Positions 16,378 to 22,841 of a stretch of DNA of 35,719 nucleotides are shown piece after piece (positions within the stretch are counted from its first letter, which is position 1; every line of letters begins with the position of its first letter). Below the pieces are notes generated by a model. The model was not told the DNA's origin, made no database searches, and worked only from the letters and a program-made list of their open reading frames with translations. The position numbers were made by a program, and so were the translations under genes. The stretch lies in NCBI GenBank assembly GCA_019116045.1, contig DXCK01000122.1:1-35719 (forward strand), written 5' to 3'. This stretch comes from Candidatus Bacteroides merdipullorum. GTDB lineage: Bacteria > Bacteroidota > Bacteroidia > Bacteroidales > Bacteroidaceae.

Positions 16378-16869
16378 TCAGCGTCGCACGTAGTCTACAA
16401 AGGCATAGGGGCAGGGATGTTTCTCGTCGGCAGGACGGGCATCCCTGCTTTTTTCTTGCCATGTGGCGGGGTCGACGGGGGGGAACCAGACGTCGGCCTG
16501 GGGGGCTTCGGCGTCGATTTCTGTCAGGCACAGCTCGTCGGCCAGGGGGAGGGCCTGGCGGTAGAGGCTGGCGCCGCCGATGATGTAGACGTGTTCGTCG
16601 GGTCGGCACGAGGCCAGGGCTTCGTCCAGGGTGGGAAATACTTCCGCGCCGGGCAGTTGGAGCCCTGCTTGTGAGGAGAGGACGACGTTGCGGCGGTTGG
16701 GCAAGGCGCCTTTGGGCAGGGATTCGAATGTCTTGCGGCCCATCAGGATGGTGTGGCCCGTGGTGAGGGTTTTGAAGCGTTTCAGGTCGTTGGGCAACCA
16801 GAAGAGCAGCTTGTTTTGGTAGCCGATGGCGTGGCGGCGGTCGACGGCGGCGATGAGGGTGAGGGTCAT
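16378..16869 (-). CDS. folA: Dihydrofolate reductase
   Basis: This 163-residue enzyme reduces dihydrofolate to tetrahydrofolate with NADPH, recycling the folate oxidised by thymidylate synthase encoded just upstream. The start at 16869 gives the canonical LIAAVDRRHAIG opening. The active-site Asp lies in LPNDLKRFK. ILMGRKTFESLP and NRRNVVLSSQ are the NADPH-binding region, and VYIIGGASLYRQAL is the second nucleotide motif. Where E. coli has Pro21-Trp22-Asn23 before the conserved LP, this protein has Leu-Phe-Trp, so the usual active-site tryptophan appears as phenylalanine. The frame stays open far upstream only because the 22-bp repeats lack stops. No promoter of its own is obvious, so it may depend on the thyA promoter. 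Confidence 0.94.
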   Translation of the reverse strand: MTLTLIAAVDRRHAIGYQNKLLFWLPNDLKRFKTLTTGHTILMGRKTFESLPKGALPNRRNVVLSSQAGLQLPGAEVFPTLDEALASCRPDEHVYIIGGASLYRQALPLADELCLTEIDAEAPQADVWFPPVDPATWQEKSRDARPADEKHPCPYAFVDYVRR

Positions 16870-16894
16870 GTTGAAAATTGTTTTTAAGGGGTTT

Positions 16895-17026
16895 GAAAAA
16901 AGACCGTGGTGTTTCCGAAAAAAGACCGCGGTGTTTCTGGAAAAAGACCGCGGTGTTTCTGGAAAAAGACCGCGGTCTTTTTGGAAGAGGACCGCGGGGC
17001 TTCTGCGGAAGGACCGTGATGTTCCT
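16895..17026. repeat. Six contiguous 22-bp tandem repeats between thyA and folA
   Basis: The units are 16895-16916, 16917-16938, 16939-16960, 16961-16982, 16983-17004 and 17005-17026. The first four share GAAAAAGACCG(C/T)GGT followed by a pyrimidine-rich end, and the last two are more diverged. There are no spacers. Each of units 2 to 5 contains the self-complementary CCGCGG. Unit 4 contains a perfect 20-bp palindrome, 16963-16982, which could fold as AAAAAGAC/GTCTTTTT with a four-base loop and act as a terminator or attenuator in either direction. As 22 is not a multiple of three, the array is not a coding repeat. Confidence 0.9.
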
Positions 17027-17071
17027 TCGTTCTTCCCCTCCTTCCCCCGCAGAGGAGGGACGGGGAGGGGT

Positions 17072-17866
17072 TTACACCGACACTTGTCCTGCAATGTGTG
17101 GCCAGGGGTCATAGCCCGTCAGCTCGAAGTCTTCGTAGCGGAAGTCGAAGATGCTCTTCACGTCGGGGTTGAGGTGCATCCGTGGCAGCGGGCGCGGCGT
17201 GCGGGTGAGTTGCAGCTTCACCTGTTCCAAGTGGTTGGTGTAGATGTGCGTGTCGCCCAGCGTATGTACGAAGTCCCCGGCCTTCAGCCCCGTCACCTGG
17301 GCCATCATCTGGAGCAGCAGGGCGTAGGAGGCGATGTTGAAGGGCACGCCCAGGAACGTGTCTGCGCTGCGCTGGTACATCTGCAGGCTCAGCCGTCCGT
17401 CGGCCACGTAGAACTGGAAGAGCAGGTGGCAGGGAGGCAGGTTCATCCGCCCGAGGTCGGCCACGTTCCAGGCGCTGACGATGATGCGGCGCGAGTCGGG
17501 GTTGTGCTTGATGGTCTCCACGGCCTCGCTGATTTGGTCGATGAAGCCCCCCTCGTAGTCCGGCCACGAGCGCCATTGGTAGCCGTAGATGTGCCCCAGG
17601 TCGCCGTCGGCATCGGCCCATTCATTCCAGATGCGCACGCCGTGCTCTTGCAGGTAACGCACGTTGGTGTCGCCGCGCAGAAACCACAACAGTTCGTAGA
17701 TGATGGACTTGAGGTGCAGCTTCTTGGTGGTCAGCAGCGGAAAGCCGTCTTCCAGGTTGAAGCGCATCTGGTGGCCGAACACGCTCAAGGTGCCCGTGCC
17801 CGTGCGGTCTTCTTTGTGCACCCCTTCGTCGAGGATGCGGTGGAGTAGGTCTAAGTATTGTTTCAT
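17072..17866 (-). CDS. thyA: Thymidylate synthase
   Basis: This 264-residue enzyme methylates dUMP to dTMP with methylene-tetrahydrofolate, leaving dihydrofolate for the FolA encoded downstream. The length equals that of the E. coli enzyme. The dUMP and folate sites are visible in [39 protein letters not shown] and IWNEWAD. The nucleophile is Cys146 in [39 protein letters not shown] and [12 protein letters not shown] complete the conserved set. A good promoter lies about 65 bases upstream. The 202-base gap to folA on the same strand is filled mostly by 22-bp repeats. Confidence 0.97.
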   Translation of the reverse strand: MKQYLDLLHRILDEGVHKEDRTGTGTLSVFGHQMRFNLEDGFPLLTTKKLHLKSIIYELLWFLRGDTNVRYLQEHGVRIWNEWADADGDLGHIYGYQWRSWPDYEGGFIDQISEAVETIKHNPDSRRIIVSAWNVADLGRMNLPPCHLLFQFYVADGRLSLQMYQRSADTFLGVPFNIASYALLLQMMAQVTGLKAGDFVHTLGDTHIYTNHLEQVKLQLTRTPRPLPRMHLNPDVKSIFDFRYEDFELTGYDPWPHIAGQVSV

Positions 17867-17928
17867 TGCTCAAATGATGATATCATGGTCGGCAGATAGT
17901 TCCGACAAAGTTCCGGTTTTTCGAACTG

Positions 17929-17960
17929 CAAAGGTAGACTTTTCTCTCCAATGAACCAAA
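17929..17960 (-). promoter_or_regulatory. Promoter of thyA
   Basis: On the minus strand TTTG (17960-17957) is followed after 20 bases by TACCTTTG (17936-17929), a full match to the Bacteroidetes -33/-7 pattern with ideal spacing. Transcription should begin near 17922, leaving a leader of roughly 55 bases. Confidence 0.75.
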
Positions 17961-17967
17961 TCCTTCT

Positions 17968-19200
17968 TCAGAGCACGGGCGTGAACAAATGGGCGAACCA
18001 TCCTACGAACTTCTTCCAGCCCGAACGCTCCTTCCAGATTTCCCGCGTCAGCAGCGTACTGTTCCGGCGGTTGCGTTCGAACAGCGCATTGAGCGCTGCC
18101 GTGGTGCGGGGGGCGAAGATGAAAGCGTTCGTCTCGTAGTCATAACGCAAGCTGCGGCTGTTCAGGTTGGCCGTGCCCACCGTACAGTAACAGTCATCCA
18201 CGGTCATCACCTTGGCATGGTGGAATCCCCCGTTGAACAGGTAGATGCGCGCGCCGCGTTTCATCAGCTTGTGCACGTAGTAGAGGGCAGCTTCGGGCGT
18301 GAAAGGCACATCGCTGACGCTGGGAATCATGATTTCCACCTGCACACCGCGGTTCAATGCCCGTTTCAGGGCGGTGCGTATGGATTTGGTCGGCACGAAA
18401 TAAGGATTGATGATGCGGACCACACTGCGCGCACTGTCGATGGCGGCCGTATAGGCATGGCTGATAGAGCGGGGCGTCTCGCGCGGCACGCGGTCTACGA
18501 TGGCCACCTCCTCAGCCTCTTGTGCGGGGATGTCGATGTCGGCAAAGTATTCCGGTCCGCCCACGTGCTGGCCGGTCTCCCGGTTCCACATGGTCAGGAA
18601 GATGCCTTGCAGGTAGCGCACGGCGTCGCCGTCGATGCGCACATGTATGTCATGCCACGCCCCTATCTTCGGCAGTCCCGTGATGTAATAGTCGGCCACG
18701 TTCATGCCGCCCGTATAGCCCGTCCGCCCGTCAATGACCACAATCTTGCGGTGGTCGCGGTGCAGGGCGTGGTTGACGTAGGGGAAAGTGATGGGGTCGA
18801 ACTTCACCAGCTCGATGCCCCGGGCGCGGATGGCCTTGATATGTTTCTCTTTCAGTGGCTTGTTGTTCGACCAGTTGCCGAAAGCGTCGAACATGGCGCG
18901 CACTTCCACGCCTTCCTGCACCTTCTGGGCCAGCAGGTCGAACAGGGCGTTGGCGATGGAGTCGTTGCGGAAGTTGAAGTATTCCAGATGCACGTGATGG
19001 CGCGCCCGGCGGATGGCGTCGAACAGGTCGGCAAATTTCTCCCGCCCCGTAGTAAGCAGCTTTACGCGGTTGTTGCCCGTCACGGGGATGCCTGTCGCAC
19101 GCAGGTAGTTCATCATCAGCGTGTCGCTCGATGTCTGGGCACGTGTGGCAGCCACGGGGAGTAGGATGCCCAGCAGGATAATCAGTATAGTGTGCTTCAA
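17968..19200 (-). CDS. Phospholipase D/cardiolipin synthase-like protein with signal peptide
   Basis: This 410-residue protein has both HKD catalytic motifs of the phospholipase D superfamily: HRKIVVID (within HRDHRKIVVIDGRTGYTGGMN) and HAKVMTVD (within FHHAKVMTVDDCYCTVGTANLNSRS). Their arrangement and the TGGMN and NLNSRS elements match cardiolipin synthases, which join two phosphatidylglycerols. The N-terminus is a cleavable-looking signal peptide (MKHTILIILLGILLPVAATRAQ) rather than the two membrane helices of the classical synthase, so the enzyme may act in the periplasm. A basic, aromatic C-terminus (WKERSGWKKFVGWFAHLF) could bind membrane. The gene stands on its own behind a -7 box. Phospholipid synthesis or hydrolysis are both possible. 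Confidence 0.87.
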   Translation of the reverse strand: MKHTILIILLGILLPVAATRAQTSSDTLMMNYLRATGIPVTGNNRVKLLTTGREKFADLFDAIRRARHHVHLEYFNFRNDSIANALFDLLAQKVQEGVEVRAMFDAFGNWSNNKPLKEKHIKAIRARGIELVKFDPITFPYVNHALHRDHRKIVVIDGRTGYTGGMNVADYYITGLPKIGAWHDIHVRIDGDAVRYLQGIFLTMWNRETGQHVGGPEYFADIDIPAQEAEEVAIVDRVPRETPRSISHAYTAAIDSARSVVRIINPYFVPTKSIRTALKRALNRGVQVEIMIPSVSDVPFTPEAALYYVHKLMKRGARIYLFNGGFHHAKVMTVDDCYCTVGTANLNSRSLRYDYETNAFIFAPRTTAALNALFERNRRNSTLLTREIWKERSGWKKFVGWFAHLFTPVL

Positions 19201-19232
19201 AACTATCTTTGCTTAATTAGTTTTCAAGGGGG

Positions 19233-19240
19233 CAAAGGTA
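19233..19240 (-). promoter_or_regulatory. -7 box for the phospholipase D-like gene
   Basis: The minus strand reads TACCTTTG, 32 bases before the ATG at 19200. A TTTG at 19267-19264 lies 23 bases upstream, slightly more than the usual spacing. Confidence 0.45.
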
Positions 19241-19264
19241 GCATAAAAAAGCGAAACTTGGTGC

Positions 19265-19289
19265 AAAACAGGGCTACTTGTTCTGTTTT
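19265..19289 (-). terminator. Weak candidate terminator after the sigma factor operon
   Basis: AAAACAG (19265-19271) and CTGTTTT (19283-19289) form a seven-base AT-rich stem just past the end of the last gene. There is no separate T run beyond the stem, so the call is weak. Confidence 0.3.
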
Positions 19290-19297
19290 CTTGTGCT

Positions 19298-19633
19298 TTA
19301 GGCCAATGAAGCAATTTTCTTGTAAGCCAAGAACAGCAGTACCACACCTGCGATGAGCAGCGACTTGGGGTCTACATTGGAGGCCATGCCTTGTTCCACC
19401 ATCGAGGTGACAGTTTCGCGCAAAGCGTTCCACAGCAGTTGTATGCCATCCAGCGCGATGAAGAGCACCAGGGCGAGCGTGAAGCCCAGTCGGGTCCACC
19501 ACAACACGAACCGTTCGCGCCGGTCGGGCAGGTGCCGCATGACGCGGCGGCTGAATCCGTTGTCGGCAATCTCCCGGCGTCCTGCGGAGAGGAACTGTTC
19601 TATTTGTTTGTCATCTATTTCCGTCATATCCAT
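19298..19633 (-). CDS. Small membrane protein downstream of an ECF sigma factor (DUF5056-like)
   Basis: This 111-residue protein has a soluble N-terminal half (MDMTEIDDKQIEQFLSAGR, then a basic RRVMRHLPDRRER) and two membrane helices at about residues 43-66 and 90-106. The build resembles DUF5056 proteins found next to sigma factors in Bacteroides. It overlaps the end of the sigma gene by about 20 bases, and the ATG at 19627 would still overlap it. Its position and its cytoplasmic tail ahead of the membrane helices would suit a membrane-bound control protein for the sigma factor. However, it has no recognisable anti-sigma zinc motif (HxxxCxxC), so that role is inferred. Confidence 0.72.
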   Translation of the reverse strand: MDMTEIDDKQIEQFLSAGRREIADNGFSRRVMRHLPDRRERFVLWWTRLGFTLALVLFIALDGIQLLWNALRETVTSMVEQGMASNVDPKSLLIAGVVLLFLAYKKIASLA

Positions 19634-20159
19634 TCTGTTTTAAGTACGTAGCCAGTTTTTGTTTCGCCCGCGACAGGTGGCTCTTCACCGTGCCTGCGGG
19701 GCATCCTGTGATGCCTGCAATCTTGTCGATGCTCAGGTCGTCGAGGTAGAAGAGTGTGATGCAGGTGCGTTCTATCTCTTTCAGCGTGGCCAGGGCTTGG
19801 TAGAGGTCCATCTCCAGTCCTACGTCTTTCTGGCGGGTGCTGCATTGGGCGTCGACCTGGCTTGTGTCGAGTTCGTCGGTCTCCTTCCGGCTGCGAATAT
19901 AATCATAAAATACGTTATATGCAATACGGTAGAGCCAAGTGGAGAAGTTGGACAGCCCCTTGAAGGAGGCGATGCAGGTGTAGGCTTTGATGAAGGTTTC
20001 TTGGGCCAGGTCGTCGCTCAGGTCGGCATCGCCGCAAGTCTGGCTCAGGAAGAACCGTCGCACGGGCGATTGGTACTTCCTGACCAGCTTGTCGAAGGCC
20101 GCGGTGTTGTTGAACACCGCGACCTGTGCCACCAGTGCTATGTCGTCCAGGCGTTTCAT
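19611..20159 (-). CDS. ECF-type RNA polymerase sigma factor
   Basis: This 182-residue sigma-70-family factor directs RNA polymerase to a specific promoter set. Region 2 is seen at about residues 22-92 (FDKLVRKYQSPVRRFFLSQT, DLAQETFIKAYTCIASFKG, FSTWLYRIAYNVFYDYIRSRK). Region 4 is at about residues 123-175 (LATLKEIERTCITLFYLDDLSIDKIAGITGCPAGTVKSHLSRAKQKL). The length is normal. Its ATG overlaps the stop of the upstream membrane-protein gene by four bases and its end overlaps the downstream one, so all three should be made together. No FecR-type anti-sigma follows, so it is not the usual SusC-linked sigma. Confidence 0.93.
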   Translation of the reverse strand: MKRLDDIALVAQVAVFNNTAAFDKLVRKYQSPVRRFFLSQTCGDADLSDDLAQETFIKAYTCIASFKGLSNFSTWLYRIAYNVFYDYIRSRKETDELDTSQVDAQCSTRQKDVGLEMDLYQALATLKEIERTCITLFYLDDLSIDKIAGITGCPAGTVKSHLSRAKQKLATYLKQNGYDGNR

Positions 20160-20872
20160 TCTGCCGTCGGGGCGTTAGCATCGGACGATTCTTCGTTCCG
20201 CGTCTCGTCCCGGGCGGATTCTTGCCGGGGGCGGGTTTCGGTGTGCGCCGTAGGTTTCTCTTCTTTCTTGGGCGTGGTGTAGTAGATTACGAGCTGGCCG
20301 ATGCCGATGCACATGATGAGCAGGCCGATGCAACTGATGGAGGCTTCGCCTGTCAGCATCCACAGGAAGATGACCAACCCCAGGCCCAGGGCAACGTTCT
20401 TGATGCCCTTCACGCGGTTGTCCGGCACGGTCACTTCCTTGAAGACGTCCTTCGGCAGCGGTTGTCCGCTGGCCAGGGCTTGCTGCATCAGGAGGAAGCG
20501 GCGTTTGCGGTTCTTGTTGCGGAAGTAGAATACGAGCAGGATGATGACCACGGGGAGGAGGAAGAACAGGGATGTTCCGATGACGAGCAGTGTGACCAGC
20601 ATCTGTGCCTTGCTGCCCAGCCATTCCCAGTCGGTGATGTCCCAGGTGTAGTCGATGTGGTGCGACGTGGTGTAGGTGTGTTTCTGCGCCGTGTCGTAGG
20701 TGGTGATGCTCAGTGTGTCGGTCTCGGCACGTCCGTCGCGCACGGTGTCCAGCAGTTCGATGATGCGCGTCGTGTTGCCCAGGCTGTCGCGTTCGGTCAC
20801 GGTTCTTTGTTTGCTTTGAGCCGGCAGGCAGAGTGTTGCGGCGGCGATGAGAGTTAAAAACAGGGTTTTCAT
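20156..20872 (-). CDS. Membrane protein with signal peptide (DUF6249-like), first gene of the sigma operon
   Basis: This 238-residue protein starts with a signal peptide (MKTLFLTLIAAATLCLPAQS). A periplasmic stretch follows, rich in Thr and Asp (RTVTERDSLGNTTRIIELLDT and later THHIDYTW-like sequence), then three further membrane helices: about residues 92-116 (MLVTLLVIGTSLFFLLPVVIILLVF), 159-175 and 177-195. A basic loop, RNKNRKRRFLLMQQALASGQPLP, lies between helices and matches what I recall of DUF6249 proteins. The charged C-terminal tail is probably cytoplasmic. The order membrane protein-sigma-small membrane protein suggests an envelope stress circuit, but the function is unknown. Confidence 0.75.
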   Translation of the reverse strand: MKTLFLTLIAAATLCLPAQSKQRTVTERDSLGNTTRIIELLDTVRDGRAETDTLSITTYDTAQKHTYTTSHHIDYTWDITDWEWLGSKAQMLVTLLVIGTSLFFLLPVVIILLVFYFRNKNRKRRFLLMQQALASGQPLPKDVFKEVTVPDNRVKGIKNVALGLGLVIFLWMLTGEASISCIGLLIMCIGIGQLVIYYTTPKKEEKPTAHTETRPRQESARDETRNEESSDANAPTAE

Positions 20873-20990
20873 AAGTCTGATGTCTTTTTAGTGGTTTCTT
20901 TGTGTGTTAGACGGAAGTCGGGACCTATTTGGTTGCAAAGGAACGACTTTTTTTGCAGATTTTCTTCTGGTGCGGATGAGCATTTGTTCT

Positions 20991-21056
20991 TGTTCGGAAG
21001 GAAGATGGCTCGTGTCCGGAGGGAGGGCGGCTCGTGTCCGTAAGAAGCGGCGGGCA
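20991..21056. repeat. Three 22-bp tandem repeats upstream of the sigma operon
   Basis: The units at 20991-21012 and 21013-21034 differ at few positions and end in GGCTCG (TGTTCGGAAGGAAG... and TGTCCGGAGGGAGG...). A third, diverged unit is 21035-21056 (TGTCCGTAAGAAG...). There are no spacers. The array lies between the promoter side of the sigma operon and the terminator of the arabinose operon. It shares its 22-base period, but not its sequence, with the thyA-folA array. Confidence 0.75.
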
Positions 21057-21064
21057 AAAGAAGA

Positions 21065-21101
21065 GGCGGACCGCCGGAAGTTGCTTGTCCGGCAGTCCGC
21101 C
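21065..21101 (-). terminator. Terminator of the arabinose operon
   Basis: Thirteen-base arms at 21065-21077 and 21089-21101 pair with a single mismatch around an 11-base loop. On the minus strand the stem is followed by TCTTCTTTTG. It begins about 40 bases after the araB stop, so it closes that operon. Confidence 0.75.
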
Positions 21102-21141
21102 TGTTTCAGTGCGTCAATGAATGTTGGTTCGGCAGTATGCT

Positions 21142-22821
21142 TCAGAACAATTCCTGTTCGGTGAACCGTCCCAAGCGTACGTATTTGTCATACAGATGCT
21201 GGTAAGCCTCGTGCCGAGCCGCATCAGGCTGGTATTCTTTGGAGAAGCCCGAGTTCATGGCCTCGATGGCGTCTTCCACCCGGTTGTAGACGCCTGCGGC
21301 TGTGGCGGCAAACATGGCGGCACCCAGAGCGCAGGCCTGGTCGGTGTGGCACACCTTGATGGGCATGCCCAGCACGTCGCTCATGGTCTGCATCACGAAC
21401 GGACTCTTCAGGGCGATGCCGCCAATACCGATAATGGAGTCGATGCGGCAACCCTCCTGCATGAAGCGGTCTACGATGGCTTTCGTGCCATAGGCTGTAG
21501 CTTCCACCAAGGCTCGGAACACCTGTGGGGCCGTGGTGCCCAAGGTCAGCCCGGCGATGGTGCCTTTCAGCAGTTGGTTGGCGTCGGGCGTGCGGCGTCC
21601 GTTCACCCAGTCGGTGGCGATGAGCGTGCTTTCTTCCATCGGAATCTTCTCGGCCTCGCGTGTCAAGTCGCCGATGAGCCGGCCCGCCGCCTCGTCAATG
21701 ACCGTCTGCAACTCGTCTGCCGACAGTTTGCCGGCCAGCGACGTAGCCGGAAGAACCTGTCGCAAAGGAAATTCGAGCATGCGGCAGAACATGGCGTAGA
21801 CGTCGCCGAAGGCCGACTGCCCGGCTTCCAGGCCCACCATGCCGGGGATAACTGAACCGTCCACCTGTCCGCAGATGCCGTGAATCAGCCGTTCGCCCAT
21901 CTCTTCATACGAAGCCACCATGATGTCGCACGTCGAAGTGCCGATGACACGCACCAGCGTGTGCGGAGTGACGGCCGCTCCTACGGCTCCCATGTGGCAA
22001 TCGTAGGCTCCGCCGGCCACCACCACGTCCGTGCTCAGGCCCAGCCTTTGCGCCCATTCCGGACAAAGCTTGCCTACGGGCTTGTCGGCAGTCTCCGTTT
22101 GCTCGAACAGGCGGGCGCGGAATCCCTTCAGCTTCGGGTCGAGTTTTACCAGAAACTCCTCCGGGGGCAAACCGCCCCATTGGGCGTGCCACATGGCTTT
22201 GTGTCCGCAGGCGCAGCGGCTGTGCACAATGTCTTTGGCATGTTTCACGCCTGTCAGCACGGCCGGCAACCATTCGCAATGTTCAACGATAGAATAAGCC
22301 TTTTCGGCCACCTGAGGGTCTTCACGCAACACATGGATGGCTTTGGCCCAATACCATTCGGCGGAATAAATGCCGCCTTCGTATTGCGAGTAGTCCACGT
22401 CGTTGGCCTTGCATTTCTTGTTGATTTCCGCTGCCTCTTTCACGGCCGTGTGGTCTTTCCACAAGATGAACATGGCGTTGGGATTGTCTTCAAACTCGGG
22501 GCGCATGGCCAGCGGCATGCCGCTCTCGTCGGTAAAGGCGGGTGTGGAACCGGTGGTGTCGAAGGCGATGCCTACGACTTTGGCAGGCACGTCGGGCGGG
22601 CATTGCGACAATGCTTCTTTCACGGTACTTTCCAGCACCTCCAGGTAGTCTTTCGGATGTTGGCGCCACTGGTTGGCACGCGGATTGCAATACAAACCCT
22701 GCATCCAGCGCGGATAATATTTGACCGACGTGGCCAATATCTTTCCCGAAGACGCGCCGACCACCAGAGCCCGGGCCGAATCGCTGCCGTAGTCCAGCCC
22801 TATAACATATTTGTCGTCCAT
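21142..22821 (-). CDS. araB: Ribulokinase
   Basis: This 559-residue FGGY-family sugar kinase phosphorylates L-ribulose with ATP to give L-ribulose 5-phosphate, the second step of L-arabinose breakdown. The N-terminal phosphate-binding start is YVIGLDYGSDSARALVVG. FDTTGSTPAF and the catalytic-domain GGAYDCHMGAVGA, with its aspartate, are present. The ATP-domain motif IGIGGIALKSPFVMQTMSDVLG is the FGGY signature region. The extended length, compared with xylulokinase or fuculokinase, and the SAEWYWAKAIHVLRED segment suit ribulokinase, and the neighbours settle it. It is the last gene of the operon, 20 bases after araA, with a terminator behind it. Confidence 0.94.
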   Translation of the reverse strand: MDDKYVIGLDYGSDSARALVVGASSGKILATSVKYYPRWMQGLYCNPRANQWRQHPKDYLEVLESTVKEALSQCPPDVPAKVVGIAFDTTGSTPAFTDESGMPLAMRPEFEDNPNAMFILWKDHTAVKEAAEINKKCKANDVDYSQYEGGIYSAEWYWAKAIHVLREDPQVAEKAYSIVEHCEWLPAVLTGVKHAKDIVHSRCACGHKAMWHAQWGGLPPEEFLVKLDPKLKGFRARLFEQTETADKPVGKLCPEWAQRLGLSTDVVVAGGAYDCHMGAVGAAVTPHTLVRVIGTSTCDIMVASYEEMGERLIHGICGQVDGSVIPGMVGLEAGQSAFGDVYAMFCRMLEFPLRQVLPATSLAGKLSADELQTVIDEAAGRLIGDLTREAEKIPMEESTLIATDWVNGRRTPDANQLLKGTIAGLTLGTTAPQVFRALVEATAYGTKAIVDRFMQEGCRIDSIIGIGGIALKSPFVMQTMSDVLGMPIKVCHTDQACALGAAMFAATAAGVYNRVEDAIEAMNSGFSKEYQPDAARHEAYQHLYDKYVRLGRFTEQELF

Positions 22822-22841
22822 GATATTCCTGTGTTAAAAGG

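Noticed and set aside
16895..17026. The 22-bp units as a CRISPR array
   Set aside because: The units are contiguous without spacers, are shorter than CRISPR repeats, and no cas gene is present in the window.
16870..17112. An N-terminal extension of dihydrofolate reductase through the repeats
   Set aside because: The frame is open only because the repeat lacks stop codons. The family start (LIAAVD) begins right after the ATG at 16869, and the extension would run into thyA.
16826..17848. A 340-codon plus-strand frame across the repeats and thyA
   Set aside because: Most of it is antisense to thymidylate synthase and the rest is repeat sequence. No promoter or domain supports it.
17989..19164. 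A 391-codon open frame on the plus strand
   Set aside because: It is antisense to the phospholipase D-like gene, whose two HKD motifs are clear, and has shadow-like composition.
19204..19211. A plus-strand TATCTTTG promoter box
   Set aside because: No plus-strand gene follows it. It lies just upstream of a minus-strand gene and is likely a chance match.
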